64,000 nt of DNA from JAEUPI01 sp046348365 (GCA_046348365.1 JAXMEL010000008.1:1-64000), one strand, 5' to 3'; shown: positions 8,318 through 17,645, numbered from the stretch's first letter. Notes: a model not told the origin generated them from the sequence alone. Numbers and translations: made by a program.

Positions 8318-8872
8318 ATGAAGATCGCCCAGGAAATCCGCGCCGGCAACGTGATCATGCAGGGCAAGGACCCGATGATCGTGCTCAAGACCGAATACAG
8401 CCGCGGCGGTCGCAACGCCGCCACGGTGCGCATGAAGCTCAAGAGCCTGCTCACCAACTCGGGCACCGAGGTCGTGTTCAAGGCCGACGACAAGATGGAG
8501 CCGATCGTGCTCGACAAGAAGGAGTGCACCTACTCCTACTTCGCCGATCCGATGTACGTGTTCATGGACGCCGAATACAACCAGTTCGAGGTCGAGGCCG
8601 AGAACATGGGCGACGCGATCCAGTACCTCGAAGACGGCATGCCGGTGGAAGTGACCTTCTACGACGGCAAGGCGATCTCGGTGGAGCTGCCGACCACGCT
8701 GGTGCGCGAGATCACCTGGACCGAGCCCGCCGTCAAGGGCGACACCTCGGGCAAGGTGCTCAAGCCGGCCAAGATCGCCACCGGCTTCGAGATCCCGGTG
8801 CCGATCTTCGTGGCCCAGGGCGACAAGATCGAGATCGACACCCGCACGCACGAGTACCGTAAGCGCGTCTGA
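8318..8872 (+). CDS. efp: Translation elongation factor P
   Basis: A 184-residue factor that relieves ribosome stalling at polyproline stretches. It has a KOW-like N-domain followed by two OB domains. The modified loop reads YSRGGRNAATV with Arg32 at the tip, the residue rhamnosylated by EarP, rather than the lysine of EpmA-type EF-P. The start has an AGAGAG-type Shine-Dalgarno sequence. A TAGAAT -10-like box overlaps the earP stop codon, so efp may have its own promoter in addition to read-through from earP. A terminator follows. Confidence 0.97.
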   Translation: MKIAQEIRAGNVIMQGKDPMIVLKTEYSRGGRNAATVRMKLKSLLTNSGTEVVFKADDKMEPIVLDKKECTYSYFADPMYVFMDAEYNQFEVEAENMGDAIQYLEDGMPVEVTFYDGKAISVELPTTLVREITWTEPAVKGDTSGKVLKPAKIATGFEIPVPIFVAQGDKIEIDTRTHEYRKRV

Positions 8873-8892
8873 GGTCTGCAGCGCGCGGCATC

Positions 8893-8918
8893 AACGGGCA
8901 CCCAACGGGTGCCCGTTT
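8893..8918 (+). terminator. Rho-independent terminator after efp
   Basis: AACGGGCACCC and GGGTGCCCGTT form an 11-bp perfect stem with a 3-base loop (AAC), followed by a short T run. It ends the earP-efp unit 20 bp after the efp stop. Confidence 0.85.
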
Positions 8919-8945
8919 CGCTTGCGTTGTTGGCATCATGCCGGC

Positions 8946-9881
8946 ATGGCGTTCGACTTCGACGCGGCGCTGAGCCCGCCCTCTTGCCCGCAGCCGGGCC
9001 TGCGCGAGCTGGCGCCCGGCGCGCGCCAGCTCACGCCCACGGTGGCGCCGCAGCGCGGGCTGGCCCGCCACCTGCGCGAGAAGCTGGCCGTGCTCGGCTG
9101 CTTTGCCGACCAGGCGCTGCTGGCACGCGAAGGGTTCGACGCCTCGCCCGCGCTGGCGGCGCTGGCCGCGCAGGCCGCGCAGGCCGAGCGCGAGCATCCC
9201 GACGTCGTGGCGCTGCACGACGGCGTGCTGCACGCCAAGGCGCTCGGCTGGTCAATCGATGCCGAGGACCGGCCGGTGCGTGGCGACACCGCCTGGAGCG
9301 AGGTCGGCGACTGCCTTGCCGCGCTGCCGGCGCCGTGGCGTCGCGCCGCGCTGCTGAGCCTGGCCTTCGCCGAGGACTTCGTCGTCATCGATGCCCGCGA
9401 TGGGTCGATGCCTTGGCTCGCGGTGGCGCTGCCGTCGATGTGGGAGCCCGAACGCCTGGTCGGTCGCTCGTTCGCCGACGTGCACGGCCCGATCGCCGAC
9501 GACGCGAATCCCGCCGCGCTGGCGGGCGCCGAGCTGCGCTGGGAGCGATTCTTCTGGACCATCACGCGCCACCCGCGGCTGCACGCCCATCCGCGACGCG
9601 TGGATCCGGCGCCGTGGCCGGACGACCTGCACGGCGACGCGCTCGCCGCGCAGGCGTGGTTTCGCAGCGAGCGGCAGACCAGCATTCCGCTGCCCGGGTC
9701 GAACCAGGCGATCGTCACGATCGCGGTCGACGTGCAGCCGCTGGCGCAGGCGCTGGCCGAGCCCGGGCGCGCCGCGCGCGTGCACGACGCGCTGGCCGCG
9801 ATGAGCCCGGCGCTGCTGGCGCACCGCGGCCTCGCGCCGGTGCAGGAGCGGCTGCTGCGCTGGCTGGCCGCCAGGCGCTGA
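8946..9881 (+). CDS. DUF3445 protein (heme-dependent oxidative N-demethylase-like)
   Basis: A 311-residue protein of the DUF3445 family, some members of which are the heme subunit of an oxidative N-demethylase. Recognisable stretches are ALLSLAFAEDFVVID, PSMWEPERLVGRSFADVHGPI, ERFFWTITRHPRLHAHP and FRSERQTSIPLPGSNQAIVTI. There is no signal peptide, so it is probably cytosolic. The inner ATG was preferred because MAFDFDAAL starts after the efp terminator and suits the family. No reductase partner lies nearby, and the substrate here is unknown. The mnmC gene starts 7 bp downstream. Confidence 0.8.
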   Translation: MAFDFDAALSPPSCPQPGLRELAPGARQLTPTVAPQRGLARHLREKLAVLGCFADQALLAREGFDASPALAALAAQAAQAEREHPDVVALHDGVLHAKALGWSIDAEDRPVRGDTAWSEVGDCLAALPAPWRRAALLSLAFAEDFVVIDARDGSMPWLAVALPSMWEPERLVGRSFADVHGPIADDANPAALAGAELRWERFFWTITRHPRLHAHPRRVDPAPWPDDLHGDALAAQAWFRSERQTSIPLPGSNQAIVTIAVDVQPLAQALAEPGRAARVHDALAAMSPALLAHRGLAPVQERLLRWLAARR

Positions 9882-9888
9882 GTTGGGC

Positions 9889-11823
9889 ATGAAGCAGCAG
9901 TCCGCTGAAGCGCTGCGTCAGGCCCGCATCGACTTCTCGGATCCTGCTGCGCCACGCTCGCTCGACTACGACGACATCTACCACCCGCGCGCCGGCGCGC
10001 GCGAGCAGGCGCAGCAGGTCTTCCTGCGCGGCAACGGCTTGCCCGCGCGCTGGGCCGGCCGGCAGCGCTTCGTGGTCCTCGAAACCGGGTTCGGCCTCGG
10101 CCACAACTTCCTCGCCACCTGGGCCGCGTGGCGCGACGATCCGAAGCGCTGCGATCAGCTGTGGTTCGTGTCGGTCGAGAAGCACCCGGCCGACCGCGCC
10201 GACCTGCAGCGCGCGCATGCCGCCAGCCCCTGGCCGAAGCTGGTCGACGAGTGGCTCGCGGCGTGGCCCCCCGCCACGCCGGACCTGCATGCGATCGACC
10301 TCGACGCCGGCCGCGTGATGCTGCGCCTGGCCTTCGGTGACGTGGCGCACTGGCTGCCGCGCCTCATGCTGCGTGCCGATGCGATCTACCTCGACGGCTT
10401 CGCGCCGGCGCGCAACCCGGCGATGTGGTCGAGCGCCGTGCTGCAGCGCTTGCGCCATCTCGCCGCACCGGGCGCCACGGCGGCCACCTGGAGCGTCGCG
10501 CGAAGCGTGCGTGACGGTCTGCAGCGAGCCGGCTTCGAGGTCGAGCGCGTCGAGGGCTTCGGCGCCAAGCGCGAGCAACTCGTGGCGCGCTTCGCGCCGA
10601 GCTATGCGATGCGCACGCCGCCCGGCCTCGCGTTCGGCGGCGGCGGGCGCGACGTCGCCGTCGTCGGCGCCGGGCTGGCCGGTGCCGCGGCCGCCGCCGC
10701 GCTGAAGCGGCACGGCATCGCGGCGCAGGTGTTCGAGCAGGACAGCGAAGCCGCACACGGCGCCTCGGGCAACGAGGCGGGCCTGCTGCACGGCGTGGTG
10801 CATGCCGAAGACGGGCCTTACGCGCGCTGGCATCGCGCCGCGTTCCTGCGCGCCGCGGCCACCTTGCGCGGCCGCATCGCGGCGCAATCGGTGCGCGGCG
10901 ACTTGGGCGGCCTGCTGCGCATCGCCAGCGGTGCGCGCGATGCCGGGCTGCGTGATCGCATCGGTGCGCTCGGGTTGCCCGCCGACTACGTGCAGTGGCT
11001 CGATGTCGAGGCCGCCCGCGAACGCGCCGGCGTGGCGCTCGATCAACCGGCCTGGTGGTATCCGGCCGGCGGCTGGGTCTCGCCGCGATCGGTGGTGATC
11101 GACGATCTGCGCCGCGCCGGCGTAGCGCTCCGCAGCGCCTCGCGCGTCGAACGCCTGGCAAGCGACGCCAACGGCCGCTGGCGGCTGCTCGACGCGCAGG
11201 GCCGCACGCTGGCCGTCGTCGACCACGTGGTGCTCGCCAACGCGCACGACGCGGTGCGGCTGGCCGGTGCCCCGCCCGGCGCCTGGCAATCCACGCGCGG
11301 CCAGGTCACGCTGCTGCCGGCGGGGGCCGGCCTCGGGCCGAAGCGGCCGCTCGCCGGCAGCGGCTATGCGATCGCCCTGCCCGACGGCCGCGTGCTGTGC
11401 GGTGCCACGCGCGATGCCGGCGACGACGATGCCTCGCTGCGCGAGCACGACCACCGGCGCAACCTCGCGCCCTGGCGCGCGATCGGCGGCGATGCGCTGG
11501 CGATCGATGCCGCGACGCTCGACGGCCGCGTCGGCTGGCGGCTCGAGACCGCCGACCGCCTGCCGTGGATCGGCGCGCTGCCGCTGCCCGACGCGCCGCG
11601 CGCACCGCGCGACGACCAGCCGCGCTTCGTGCCGCGCTGGCCGGGCCTGCACATCCTGGCCGGCCTGGGCTCGCGGGGCCTCGCGCAGTCGGCGCTCGGC
11701 GCCGAGATCGTTGCCGCGTGGATCAGCGGCGCGCCGATGCCGGTCGGGCGCGATGTGCTCGATGCCGTCGACGCGGCGCGCTTCGTGGCGCGCGCGAAGC
11801 GATTCAGAAGCGCATCGTCTTGA
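9889..11823 (+). CDS. mnmC: Bifunctional tRNA mnm5s2U biosynthesis protein MnmC
   Basis: A 644-residue fusion that completes the mnm5s2U34 modification of wobble uridines. The N-terminal methyltransferase domain (about 1-240) shows the SAM motif ETGFGLGHNF (65-74) and DAIYLDGFAPARNP. The C-terminal FAD oxidase domain begins with VAVVGAGLAGAAAA near 255 and ends HILAGLGSRGLAQS. Both activities are present in one chain as in E. coli. ATG 9889 was chosen over an upstream in-frame TTG. Its 3' end overlaps convergent rpiA by 20 bp. Confidence 0.95.
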   Translation: MKQQSAEALRQARIDFSDPAAPRSLDYDDIYHPRAGAREQAQQVFLRGNGLPARWAGRQRFVVLETGFGLGHNFLATWAAWRDDPKRCDQLWFVSVEKHPADRADLQRAHAASPWPKLVDEWLAAWPPATPDLHAIDLDAGRVMLRLAFGDVAHWLPRLMLRADAIYLDGFAPARNPAMWSSAVLQRLRHLAAPGATAATWSVARSVRDGLQRAGFEVERVEGFGAKREQLVARFAPSYAMRTPPGLAFGGGGRDVAVVGAGLAGAAAAAALKRHGIAAQVFEQDSEAAHGASGNEAGLLHGVVHAEDGPYARWHRAAFLRAAATLRGRIAAQSVRGDLGGLLRIASGARDAGLRDRIGALGLPADYVQWLDVEAARERAGVALDQPAWWYPAGGWVSPRSVVIDDLRRAGVALRSASRVERLASDANGRWRLLDAQGRTLAVVDHVVLANAHDAVRLAGAPPGAWQSTRGQVTLLPAGAGLGPKRPLAGSGYAIALPDGRVLCGATRDAGDDDASLREHDHRRNLAPWRAIGGDALAIDAATLDGRVGWRLETADRLPWIGALPLPDAPRAPRDDQPRFVPRWPGLHILAGLGSRGLAQSALGAEIVAAWISGAPMPVGRDVLDAVDAARFVARAKRFRSASS

Positions 11824-12463
11824 CGCCTTCGGGCGTGCCGAGCAGGCACACCTGCGCGCGGTGCCGCGCGAAGATGCCGACCGTGACCACGCCGGGCCAC
11901 TGGTTGATCTCGGTCTCCAGCGCCAGCGGTTCGCGGATCACGAGGCCGCTCACGTCGACGATGGCGTTGCCGTTGTCGGTGATCACGCCGGCGCGAGGCA
12001 CGGCGCGCCCGCCCTGCTCGCCGAACTTGCGCACCACCTGCGCCACCGCCATCGGGATCACCTCCACCGGCAATGCAAAGCGCCCGAGCGTGTCGACGAG
12101 CTTGCTCTGGTCGACGATGCACACGAAGCGGTCGGCCAGGTCGGCCACGATCTTCTCGCGCGTCAGCGCGGCGCCGCCGCCCTTGATCATGCAGCCGGCG
12201 CCGTCGATCTCGTCGGCGCCGTCGATGTACACGGGCAGCCGCTCCACGCGATGCGCCTCCACCACCTCGATGCCGTGGCCGCGCAGCCGCGCCGTGCTCG
12301 CGTTGCTGCTCGACACGGCGCCGCGGATGCGATGCTTCACGCTGGCCAGCGCATCGATGAAGTGATTCACCGTCGAGCCGGTGCCCACACCGATCACGGC
12401 ACCGTCGACGATGTAGTCGAGCGCGGCACGGCCCACGAGGGCCTTGAGTTCGTCGGCGGTCAT
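11804..12463 (-). CDS. rpiA: Ribose-5-phosphate isomerase A
   Basis: A 219-residue cytosolic enzyme interconverting ribose 5-phosphate and ribulose 5-phosphate in the pentose phosphate pathway. The family motifs are visible: GVGTGSTVNHF (25-35), the catalytic-aspartate stretch YIDGADEID, and the phosphate-binding KGGGAALTREK. Length equals the family norm. The start MTADELKALVG is preceded by an AGAGGA element. It is convergent with mnmC and divergent from the DUF4124 gene. Confidence 0.95.
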   Translation of the reverse strand: MTADELKALVGRAALDYIVDGAVIGVGTGSTVNHFIDALASVKHRIRGAVSSSNASTARLRGHGIEVVEAHRVERLPVYIDGADEIDGAGCMIKGGGAALTREKIVADLADRFVCIVDQSKLVDTLGRFALPVEVIPMAVAQVVRKFGEQGGRAVPRAGVITDNGNAIVDVSGLVIREPLALETEINQWPGVVTVGIFARHRAQVCLLGTPEGVKTMRF

Positions 12464-12623
12464 GCGGCTGTCCTCTGCTGGTGAACGGGCGCGGGAGGGT
12501 CCGAAAGCGCACCCGCCGTGAATTATGGCCAGCCGCTGCCCCGGCTCGCGGGGCAGCGCGAGCGGCGCCGGCCCGGGACAATTCAACTCGACGCTGTCAA
12601 CGCCACCGGCCCAGGGAGATCCA

Positions 12624-12914
12624 TTGAGCACCGCCACCCGCCGCATCCGCCACGCCGCCCTCGCGGTGCTGCTGTTCGGCGCTGCGGCGGGCATCACGCT
12701 CGCACAGACGAACAAGGTGTTCCGCTGCACCGGCGCCAACGGCAAGGTCACGCTGTCGGACCGCCGCTGCCCAGACGAAGACCCCGCCGCGCAGGCAAGC
12801 GCCAAGGCCGAGGCCAAGCCCGCTGCCGGGCCTGCCTCGAAGGCCGAAGGCCAGGCCGCGCCCGAACCGCGCGCAACCACCGGCAGCACGCCGAAGCCGT
12901 CGCGGCCGGCCTGA
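12624..12914 (+). CDS. Small exported DUF4124-like protein
   Basis: A 96-residue protein with a signal peptide (HAALAVLLFGAAAGITLAQ) and a short mature domain NKVFRCTGANGKVTLSDRRC, the two-cysteine YRCxDxxGxxxYSDxPC-like pattern of DUF4124, followed by a low-complexity Ala/Lys/Pro tail. The start is TTG, chosen because AGGGAGA lies 5 bases upstream and it gives a proper signal peptide; upstream in-frame starts would add a non-hydrophobic leader. Function is unknown. It precedes pyrD by 45 bp. Confidence 0.75.
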   Translation: MSTATRRIRHAALAVLLFGAAAGITLAQTNKVFRCTGANGKVTLSDRRCPDEDPAAQASAKAEAKPAAGPASKAEGQAAPEPRATTGSTPKPSRPA

Positions 12915-12959
12915 GCACGGGCTCTGCCAGAATGCGGCGCCTTCGACGCGCCGCGCACC

Positions 12960-14018
12960 ATGCACTTCGTTCCCTACGGCCTGGCCCGGGCCTTCCTGTT
13001 CGGCCTCGACGCCGAGCGCGCCCATGACCTGACGATCGAAGCGCTCGCCGCGTTGCAGGCCACGCCGGCGCGATGCCTGTGGGCCGAGCCGCGCGTCGAC
13101 GACCCGGTGACGATCGCGGGCCTGCGCTTTCCCAACCGCATCGGCCTGGCCGCGGGGCTCGACAAGAACGGCCGCTGCATCGATGCGCTCGGCGCCATGG
13201 GCTTCGGCTTCGTCGAGGTGGGCACGGTGACGCCGAAGCCGCAGCCGGGCAACCCGAGGCCGCGCATGTTTCGCCTGCCGCAGGCGCAGGCGCTGATCAA
13301 CCGCATGGGCTTCAACAACGACGGCCTCGATGCGTTCATCGCCAACGTGAAGCGCTCGCGACGGTTTCGCGCGTCGGGCGGCGTGCTGGGGCTCAACATC
13401 GGCAAGAACGCGAGCACGCCGATCGAGCGCGCCACCGACGACTACGTTGCCGGTCTGGACAGCGTGTATCCGCATGCCGACTACGTGGCCGTCAACATCT
13501 CGAGCCCGAACACCAAGAACCTGCGCGAGCTGCAAAGCGATGCCGCACTCGACGCACTGCTCGGCGCATTGCAGGAGCGCCGAACGGCGCTTCGCGCGCA
13601 GCATGGCCGCGTGGTGCCGATGTTCGTGAAGATCGCGCCCGACCTCGACGCCGAGCAGGTGCGGCTGATCGCCGCCACGCTCGAGCGCCACCGCGTCGAC
13701 GGCGTGATCGCCACCAACACCACCGTGTCGCGCGACGCGGTGAAGGGGCTGCCGCACGCCGACGAGGCCGGCGGGCTCTCGGGCGCGCCGGTGTTCGAGC
13801 CGAGCAACCGCGTCATCCGCGTGCTGCGCGCCGCGCTCGGGCCTCACGTGCCGATCATCGGCGTCGGCGGTGTGCTCGGCGGTGCCGACGCGCGTGCCAA
13901 GCTCGCCGCCGGCGCGAGCCTGGTGCAGATCTACACCGGGTTGGTCTACCGCGGCCCGGCGCTGGTGCGCGAATGCGCGCAGGCGCTGCGCGACGCGGGC
14001 GCGCGGGCCGAGGCGTAG
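12960..14018 (+). CDS. pyrD: Dihydroorotate dehydrogenase (quinone), class 2
   Basis: A 352-residue membrane-associated flavoenzyme oxidising dihydroorotate to orotate in pyrimidine synthesis and passing electrons to ubiquinone. The N-terminal helix (FVPYGLARAFLFGLDAERAHDL) that docks to the membrane is characteristic of class 2. FMN and substrate motifs include AAGLDKNG, NRMGFNNDGL, the catalytic-serine stretch NISSPNTKNLREL, NTTVSRD and GVGGVLGG. Length matches class 2. A small convergent gene follows after 7 bp. Confidence 0.96.
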   Translation: MHFVPYGLARAFLFGLDAERAHDLTIEALAALQATPARCLWAEPRVDDPVTIAGLRFPNRIGLAAGLDKNGRCIDALGAMGFGFVEVGTVTPKPQPGNPRPRMFRLPQAQALINRMGFNNDGLDAFIANVKRSRRFRASGGVLGLNIGKNASTPIERATDDYVAGLDSVYPHADYVAVNISSPNTKNLRELQSDAALDALLGALQERRTALRAQHGRVVPMFVKIAPDLDAEQVRLIAATLERHRVDGVIATNTTVSRDAVKGLPHADEAGGLSGAPVFEPSNRVIRVLRAALGPHVPIIGVGGVLGGADARAKLAAGASLVQIYTGLVYRGPALVRECAQALRDAGARAEA

Positions 14019-14025
14019 CCGGCGC

Positions 14026-14184
14026 TCAGGCCTTGGCCTGGCGCAGCTTCATCATCAGCCGCAGGTACTCCAGCTGGGCGTGCAACGCCTTCAGCTCCTC
14101 GTGCAGCTGATGCAGTTTCTGCTCGCGGCTGAGTCCGGCGATTTGCGGGGCCGGCGCCGGTGCCGGCGGCTCGGGATGAGGCAT
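14026..14184 (-). CDS. Small 52-residue helical protein
   Basis: A short open frame of 52 codons starting MPHPEPPAPAPAPQIAGLS and ending LRLMMKLRQAKA. After a Pro/Ala-rich lead it is a single amphipathic, heptad-like helix (about 17-50: LHQLHEELKALHAQLEYLRL), likely a coiled-coil or oligomerisation segment. No function is recognised and no strong Shine-Dalgarno is seen. Codon use resembles neighbouring genes and it fills an otherwise empty gap, converging on pyrD, so it is likely real. Confidence 0.55.
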   Translation of the reverse strand: MPHPEPPAPAPAPQIAGLSREQKLHQLHEELKALHAQLEYLRLMMKLRQAKA

Positions 14185-14318
14185 GACGTTCTGTGCGGTG
14201 ATGCTGCCCGCATGGTCGGCGCCGCGCGCGGCTGCGGCAACCCCGTGGCCACGGGTGCCACGCCGGAGTCGGTGTCACCGACGCGGCGCCACCGCGGCAA
14301 CGCCCTGCCCGGTGCCGC

Positions 14319-16199
14319 TCAATCGCCCGCCACGATCCCTTCGCGGCGGGGATCGGCACCGCCGAACCAGCCGCCGGGTGTGCGCTGGATCGCCTGCAGA
14401 CCGCTGGTGAGGTCGGTCTCGTTGACCGCGTGGCCGCGGGCCACCAGGGCGTCGATCGTCGATTGCGCGAACCGGCCGCGCTCGAGCAGCGTCGGCCCGT
14501 TGGTGCTGCCGAAGTTGGGCAACGCAATCGCGCGCTGCGCATCGAGGCCCCAGTCGAGCGTGGCGATCAGCGTCTTGGCGGTGTAGTGGATGATGCCCGC
14601 GCCGCCCGGCGAGCCCAGGCTCATCAGCAGGCGCCCGTCGCGACGGTCGAACACCAGCGTCGGGCTCATGCTCGATCGCGGGCGCTTGCCGCCCTGCACG
14701 CGGTTGGCCACCGCGGCGCCCTGCGCATCGGCGGGTGCGAACGAGAAGTCGGTGAGCTCGTTGTTGAGCATGTAGCCGCCCGGCAGCCCGGTGCCGCCGT
14801 CGGCCAGCAGCTTCGAGCCGAACACGCCTTCGATCGTGGTCGTCATCGCGATCGCGCGGCCCTCGGCATCGACGATCGAGATGTGGCTCGTGCCGGATTC
14901 GGGCTGTGGAGCCATCGGCGCTCGCGCGCGCGGCACGCCGCCAGGCACGCCCGGTGGCGCGGTGCGCAGGCTGCGCTCGCCGATCAGCCGCGCCCGTTCG
15001 CGCAGATAGGCGTCGTCGAGCAACTGCGCCCAGTCGCCTGCCGGCGGTGCCACGAAGTCCGGATCGGCCACGTAGAGCGCGCGGTCGGCGAACGCCAGCC
15101 GCGCAGCCTCGGTGTACACGTGCAGGAACTCGGCCGACGGCACGCCATCGCGCAGCGCCTGCGCAACCGGCGGCGCGAAATCGATCAGCTTCAGGATCTG
15201 CATCACCGCGAGGTGCCCTGACGACGGCGGCGGTAAGCCGCACACGCGGTAGATCGCGCGCCAGTCGGTGCAGATCGCCATGCGCTGCTTCGGCTCGTAG
15301 TGCAGCAGATCGGCCTCGGTCATCGCACCGGGATTCGTTGCGTGCGTGCGCACGCGGCGCACGAAGTCGGCCGCGATCGGCCCGCGATGCAAGGCATCGG
15401 GCCCCTCGCCGGCCACGCGGCGCAGCACGGCGGCCAGCGCCGGGTTCTTCAGCTCATGCCCCACGGGCCAGGGCTTGCCGTCGGGCGCGAAGTAGAACGC
15501 TGCCGCGTTCGGCGTGCCGCGCAACGCCGCATCGCCGGCGAGCGCGGCATGCAGCCGCGGGCTGACGCGAAAGCCTTGCTCGGCGAGCCGGATCGCCGGC
15601 GCGAACAGCGTGGCCCACGGCAGCCGGCCGTGGCGCTGGTGCGCGAGCTGCAGCACGCGCAGCGTGCCCGGCACGCCGACCGAGCGCCCGCCGACCACGG
15701 CCTCGGCGAAGGGCATGGTCGTGTCGTCGGCGCGGACGAAGAGGCGCTCGCTGGCCGCTGCCGGCGCGGTCTCGCGGCCATCGTAGGCATCGATGCGTGC
15801 GCCGTCCCAGTGCAGCACGAATGCGCCGCCGCCGATGCCGCTCGACTGCGGCTCCACCAGCGTGAGCACCATCTGCACGGCGATGGCCGCGTCGATCGCC
15901 GTGCCGCCGGCCTTGAGCACCTGGTAGCCTGCATCGGTGGCCAGCGGGTTGGCTGCCGCCACAGCGAATCGCGTGGTGGCCCAGCCGGGTTTGTCGACCC
16001 AGCCCGAGGGCCCCTCGGGCTGCGGCGGCACGCGGTAGTCGAACGCCGGCGGCGCCGCGCAGCCGCACCACAGCGCCGCAACAAGGCCCAGCGCCAGCAG
16101 GTGCAGATGCCGTCGAAGGCGCGGCGCAGTGCACCGCGGCGCATCGGTCGATAGGGGCTGGCGCGACGATCGCACGCGGCGATCGTAACCACGGGCCAC
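14319..16199 (-). CDS. ggt: Gamma-glutamyltransferase
   Basis: A 626-residue periplasmic Ntn-hydrolase that cleaves glutathione and transfers its gamma-glutamyl group. A long N-terminal export signal (LLALGLVAALWCGC) is followed by the large subunit (AVAAANPLATDAGYQVL, SGIGGGAF). The self-cleavage site is SGTSH with Thr437 as the new N-terminus of the small subunit, then GSPGGAGIIHY. The GTG start is one base after the upstream CoA-transferase stop. The lipobox around C45-C47 is poor, so lipid anchoring is uncertain. Physiological role here (glutathione salvage or peptide use) is inferred. Confidence 0.92.
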   Translation of the reverse strand: MARGYDRRVRSSRQPLSTDAPRCTAPRLRRHLHLLALGLVAALWCGCAAPPAFDYRVPPQPEGPSGWVDKPGWATTRFAVAAANPLATDAGYQVLKAGGTAIDAAIAVQMVLTLVEPQSSGIGGGAFVLHWDGARIDAYDGRETAPAAASERLFVRADDTTMPFAEAVVGGRSVGVPGTLRVLQLAHQRHGRLPWATLFAPAIRLAEQGFRVSPRLHAALAGDAALRGTPNAAAFYFAPDGKPWPVGHELKNPALAAVLRRVAGEGPDALHRGPIAADFVRRVRTHATNPGAMTEADLLHYEPKQRMAICTDWRAIYRVCGLPPPSSGHLAVMQILKLIDFAPPVAQALRDGVPSAEFLHVYTEAARLAFADRALYVADPDFVAPPAGDWAQLLDDAYLRERARLIGERSLRTAPPGVPGGVPRARAPMAPQPESGTSHISIVDAEGRAIAMTTTIEGVFGSKLLADGGTGLPGGYMLNNELTDFSFAPADAQGAAVANRVQGGKRPRSSMSPTLVFDRRDGRLLMSLGSPGGAGIIHYTAKTLIATLDWGLDAQRAIALPNFGSTNGPTLLERGRFAQSTIDALVARGHAVNETDLTSGLQAIQRTPGGWFGGADPRREGIVAGD

Positions 16200-16200
16200 G

Positions 16201-16839
16201 TCAGTGCACGTCGACGCCGGTCTTCGCGCGCACCTCGTCGATCGTCACGCCAGGCGCCAGCTCGACCACCTTGAGGCCGTGCGGCGTCACGTCGAGCACG
16301 CACAGGTCGGTGATGATGCGGTCGACCACGCCCACGCCGGTGAGCGGCAGCGTGCACTGCGGCAGGATCTTGAGGTCGGTGCTGCCGTCCTTCTTGGTGG
16401 CCACGTGCTCCATCAGCACCACCACGTTGCCGACGCCGGCCACGAGGTCCATCGCGCCGCCCATGCCCTTGACCATCTTGCCGGGGATCATCCAGTTGGC
16501 GAGGTCGCCCTTCTCGCTGACCTGCATGGCGCCGAGGATCGCGAGGTTGATCTTGCCGCCGCGGATCATGCCGAAGCTGTCGGCGCTGGAGAAGATGCTC
16601 GAGCCGGGCAGCGTGGTCACCGTCTGCTTGCCGGCGTTGATCATGTCGGCGTCGACTTCGTCTTCGGTCGGGAACGGGCCGATGCCGAGCAGGCCGTTCT
16701 CGCTTTGCAGCCACACCTCCATGCCGGCGGGCACGTAGTTGGCCACCAGCGTCGGCAAGCCGATGCCGAGGTTCACGTAGTAGCCGTCGCGCAGCTCCTG
16801 AGCCGCGCGCGCGGCCATCTGGTCACGGGTCCATGCCAT
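16201..16839 (-). CDS. scoB: 3-oxoacid CoA-transferase subunit B
   Basis: A 212-residue beta subunit of a succinyl-CoA:3-ketoacid (acetoacetate) CoA-transferase. The catalytic glutamate lies in QSENGLLGIGP (Glu47), and other family stretches are GIGLPTLVANYVP, MIRGGKINLAILGAMQV and NWMIPGKMVKGMGGAMDLV. It starts MAWTRDQMA after GAGGAGAAG. It sits 20 bp downstream of the alpha-subunit gene; together they move CoA between succinate and acetoacetate, feeding ketone or PHB-derived carbon to the TCA cycle. The symbol follows the family; atoA-type naming would also be defensible. Confidence 0.93.
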   Translation of the reverse strand: MAWTRDQMAARAAQELRDGYYVNLGIGLPTLVANYVPAGMEVWLQSENGLLGIGPFPTEDEVDADMINAGKQTVTTLPGSSIFSSADSFGMIRGGKINLAILGAMQVSEKGDLANWMIPGKMVKGMGGAMDLVAGVGNVVVLMEHVATKKDGSTDLKILPQCTLPLTGVGVVDRIITDLCVLDVTPHGLKVVELAPGVTIDEVRAKTGVDVH

Positions 16840-16859
16840 GGGGTTCTTCTCCTCGGATC

Positions 16860-17564
16860 TCAGGCCGCGGCCTTGCGCACGGTGCGCTGCTCGATGCGCT
16901 TCTCGGGCTTGGCGTTGAGCACGATGCGGTGCACGAAGATGCCCGGCAGGTGCACCTGGTCGGGGTCGATCGCGCCGGTCTCGACGATCTTCTCGACCTC
17001 GACGACGGTGACGCGGCCGGCCATCGCCACGTTGGGGTTGAAGTTGCGCGCCGTCTTGCGGAACTGCAGGTTGCCGCTCTTGTCGGCGAGGTAGGCCTTG
17101 ACGAGCGAGACCTCGGGCACCAGCGAGCGCTCCATCACGTAGGTCTTGCCGTCGAACTGCCGCGTCTCCTTGCCTTCGGCGACGAGGGTGCCGACGCCGG
17201 TGCGCGTGAAGAACGCCGGAATGCCCGCGCCGCCGGCGCGCAGCTTCTCGGCCAGCGTGCCTTGCGGCGTGAACTCCAGCTCGAGCTCGCCCGACAGGTA
17301 CTGTCGCTCGAACTCCTTGTTCTCGCCGACGTAGCTCGAGATCATCTTCTTGATCTGCCGCGTGGCCAGCAGCTTGCCGAGGCCGAAGCCGTCGACGCCG
17401 GCGTTGTTGGAGATCGCGGTGAGGTTCTTCACGCCGCTGGCCTGCAGCGCGTCGATCAGCGCTTCGGGGATGCCGCACAGGCCGAAACCGCCCACGGCGA
17501 TCAGCTGCCCGTCGCGCACGATGCCGTCGAGCGCGGCCTTCGCGCTCGGATAGATCTTGTTCAT
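16860..17564 (-). CDS. scoA: 3-oxoacid CoA-transferase subunit A
   Basis: A 234-residue alpha subunit paired with the downstream B subunit. It has the glycine-rich CoA-binding stretch AVGGFGLCGIPEALIDAL (about 23-40), ISNNAGVDGFGLG and GGAGIPAFFTRTGVGT, all typical of the SCOT/AtoD alpha family. It starts MNKIYPSAKAAL after a GGAGACC-like ribosome site. The heterodimer catalyses CoA transfer between succinyl-CoA and acetoacetate in the cytosol. The following ggt gene may be in the same transcript. Confidence 0.93.
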   Translation of the reverse strand: MNKIYPSAKAALDGIVRDGQLIAVGGFGLCGIPEALIDALQASGVKNLTAISNNAGVDGFGLGKLLATRQIKKMISSYVGENKEFERQYLSGELELEFTPQGTLAEKLRAGGAGIPAFFTRTGVGTLVAEGKETRQFDGKTYVMERSLVPEVSLVKAYLADKSGNLQFRKTARNFNPNVAMAGRVTVVEVEKIVETGAIDPDQVHLPGIFVHRIVLNAKPEKRIEQRTVRKAAA

Positions 17565-17645
17565 TCGGGAGGTCTCCTGCTTCGATTGCAGCGGGCAAGC
17601 GTACTACTGAATTCGCGGCAGAGAGCCGGGGTGAGGGTCACGGGC

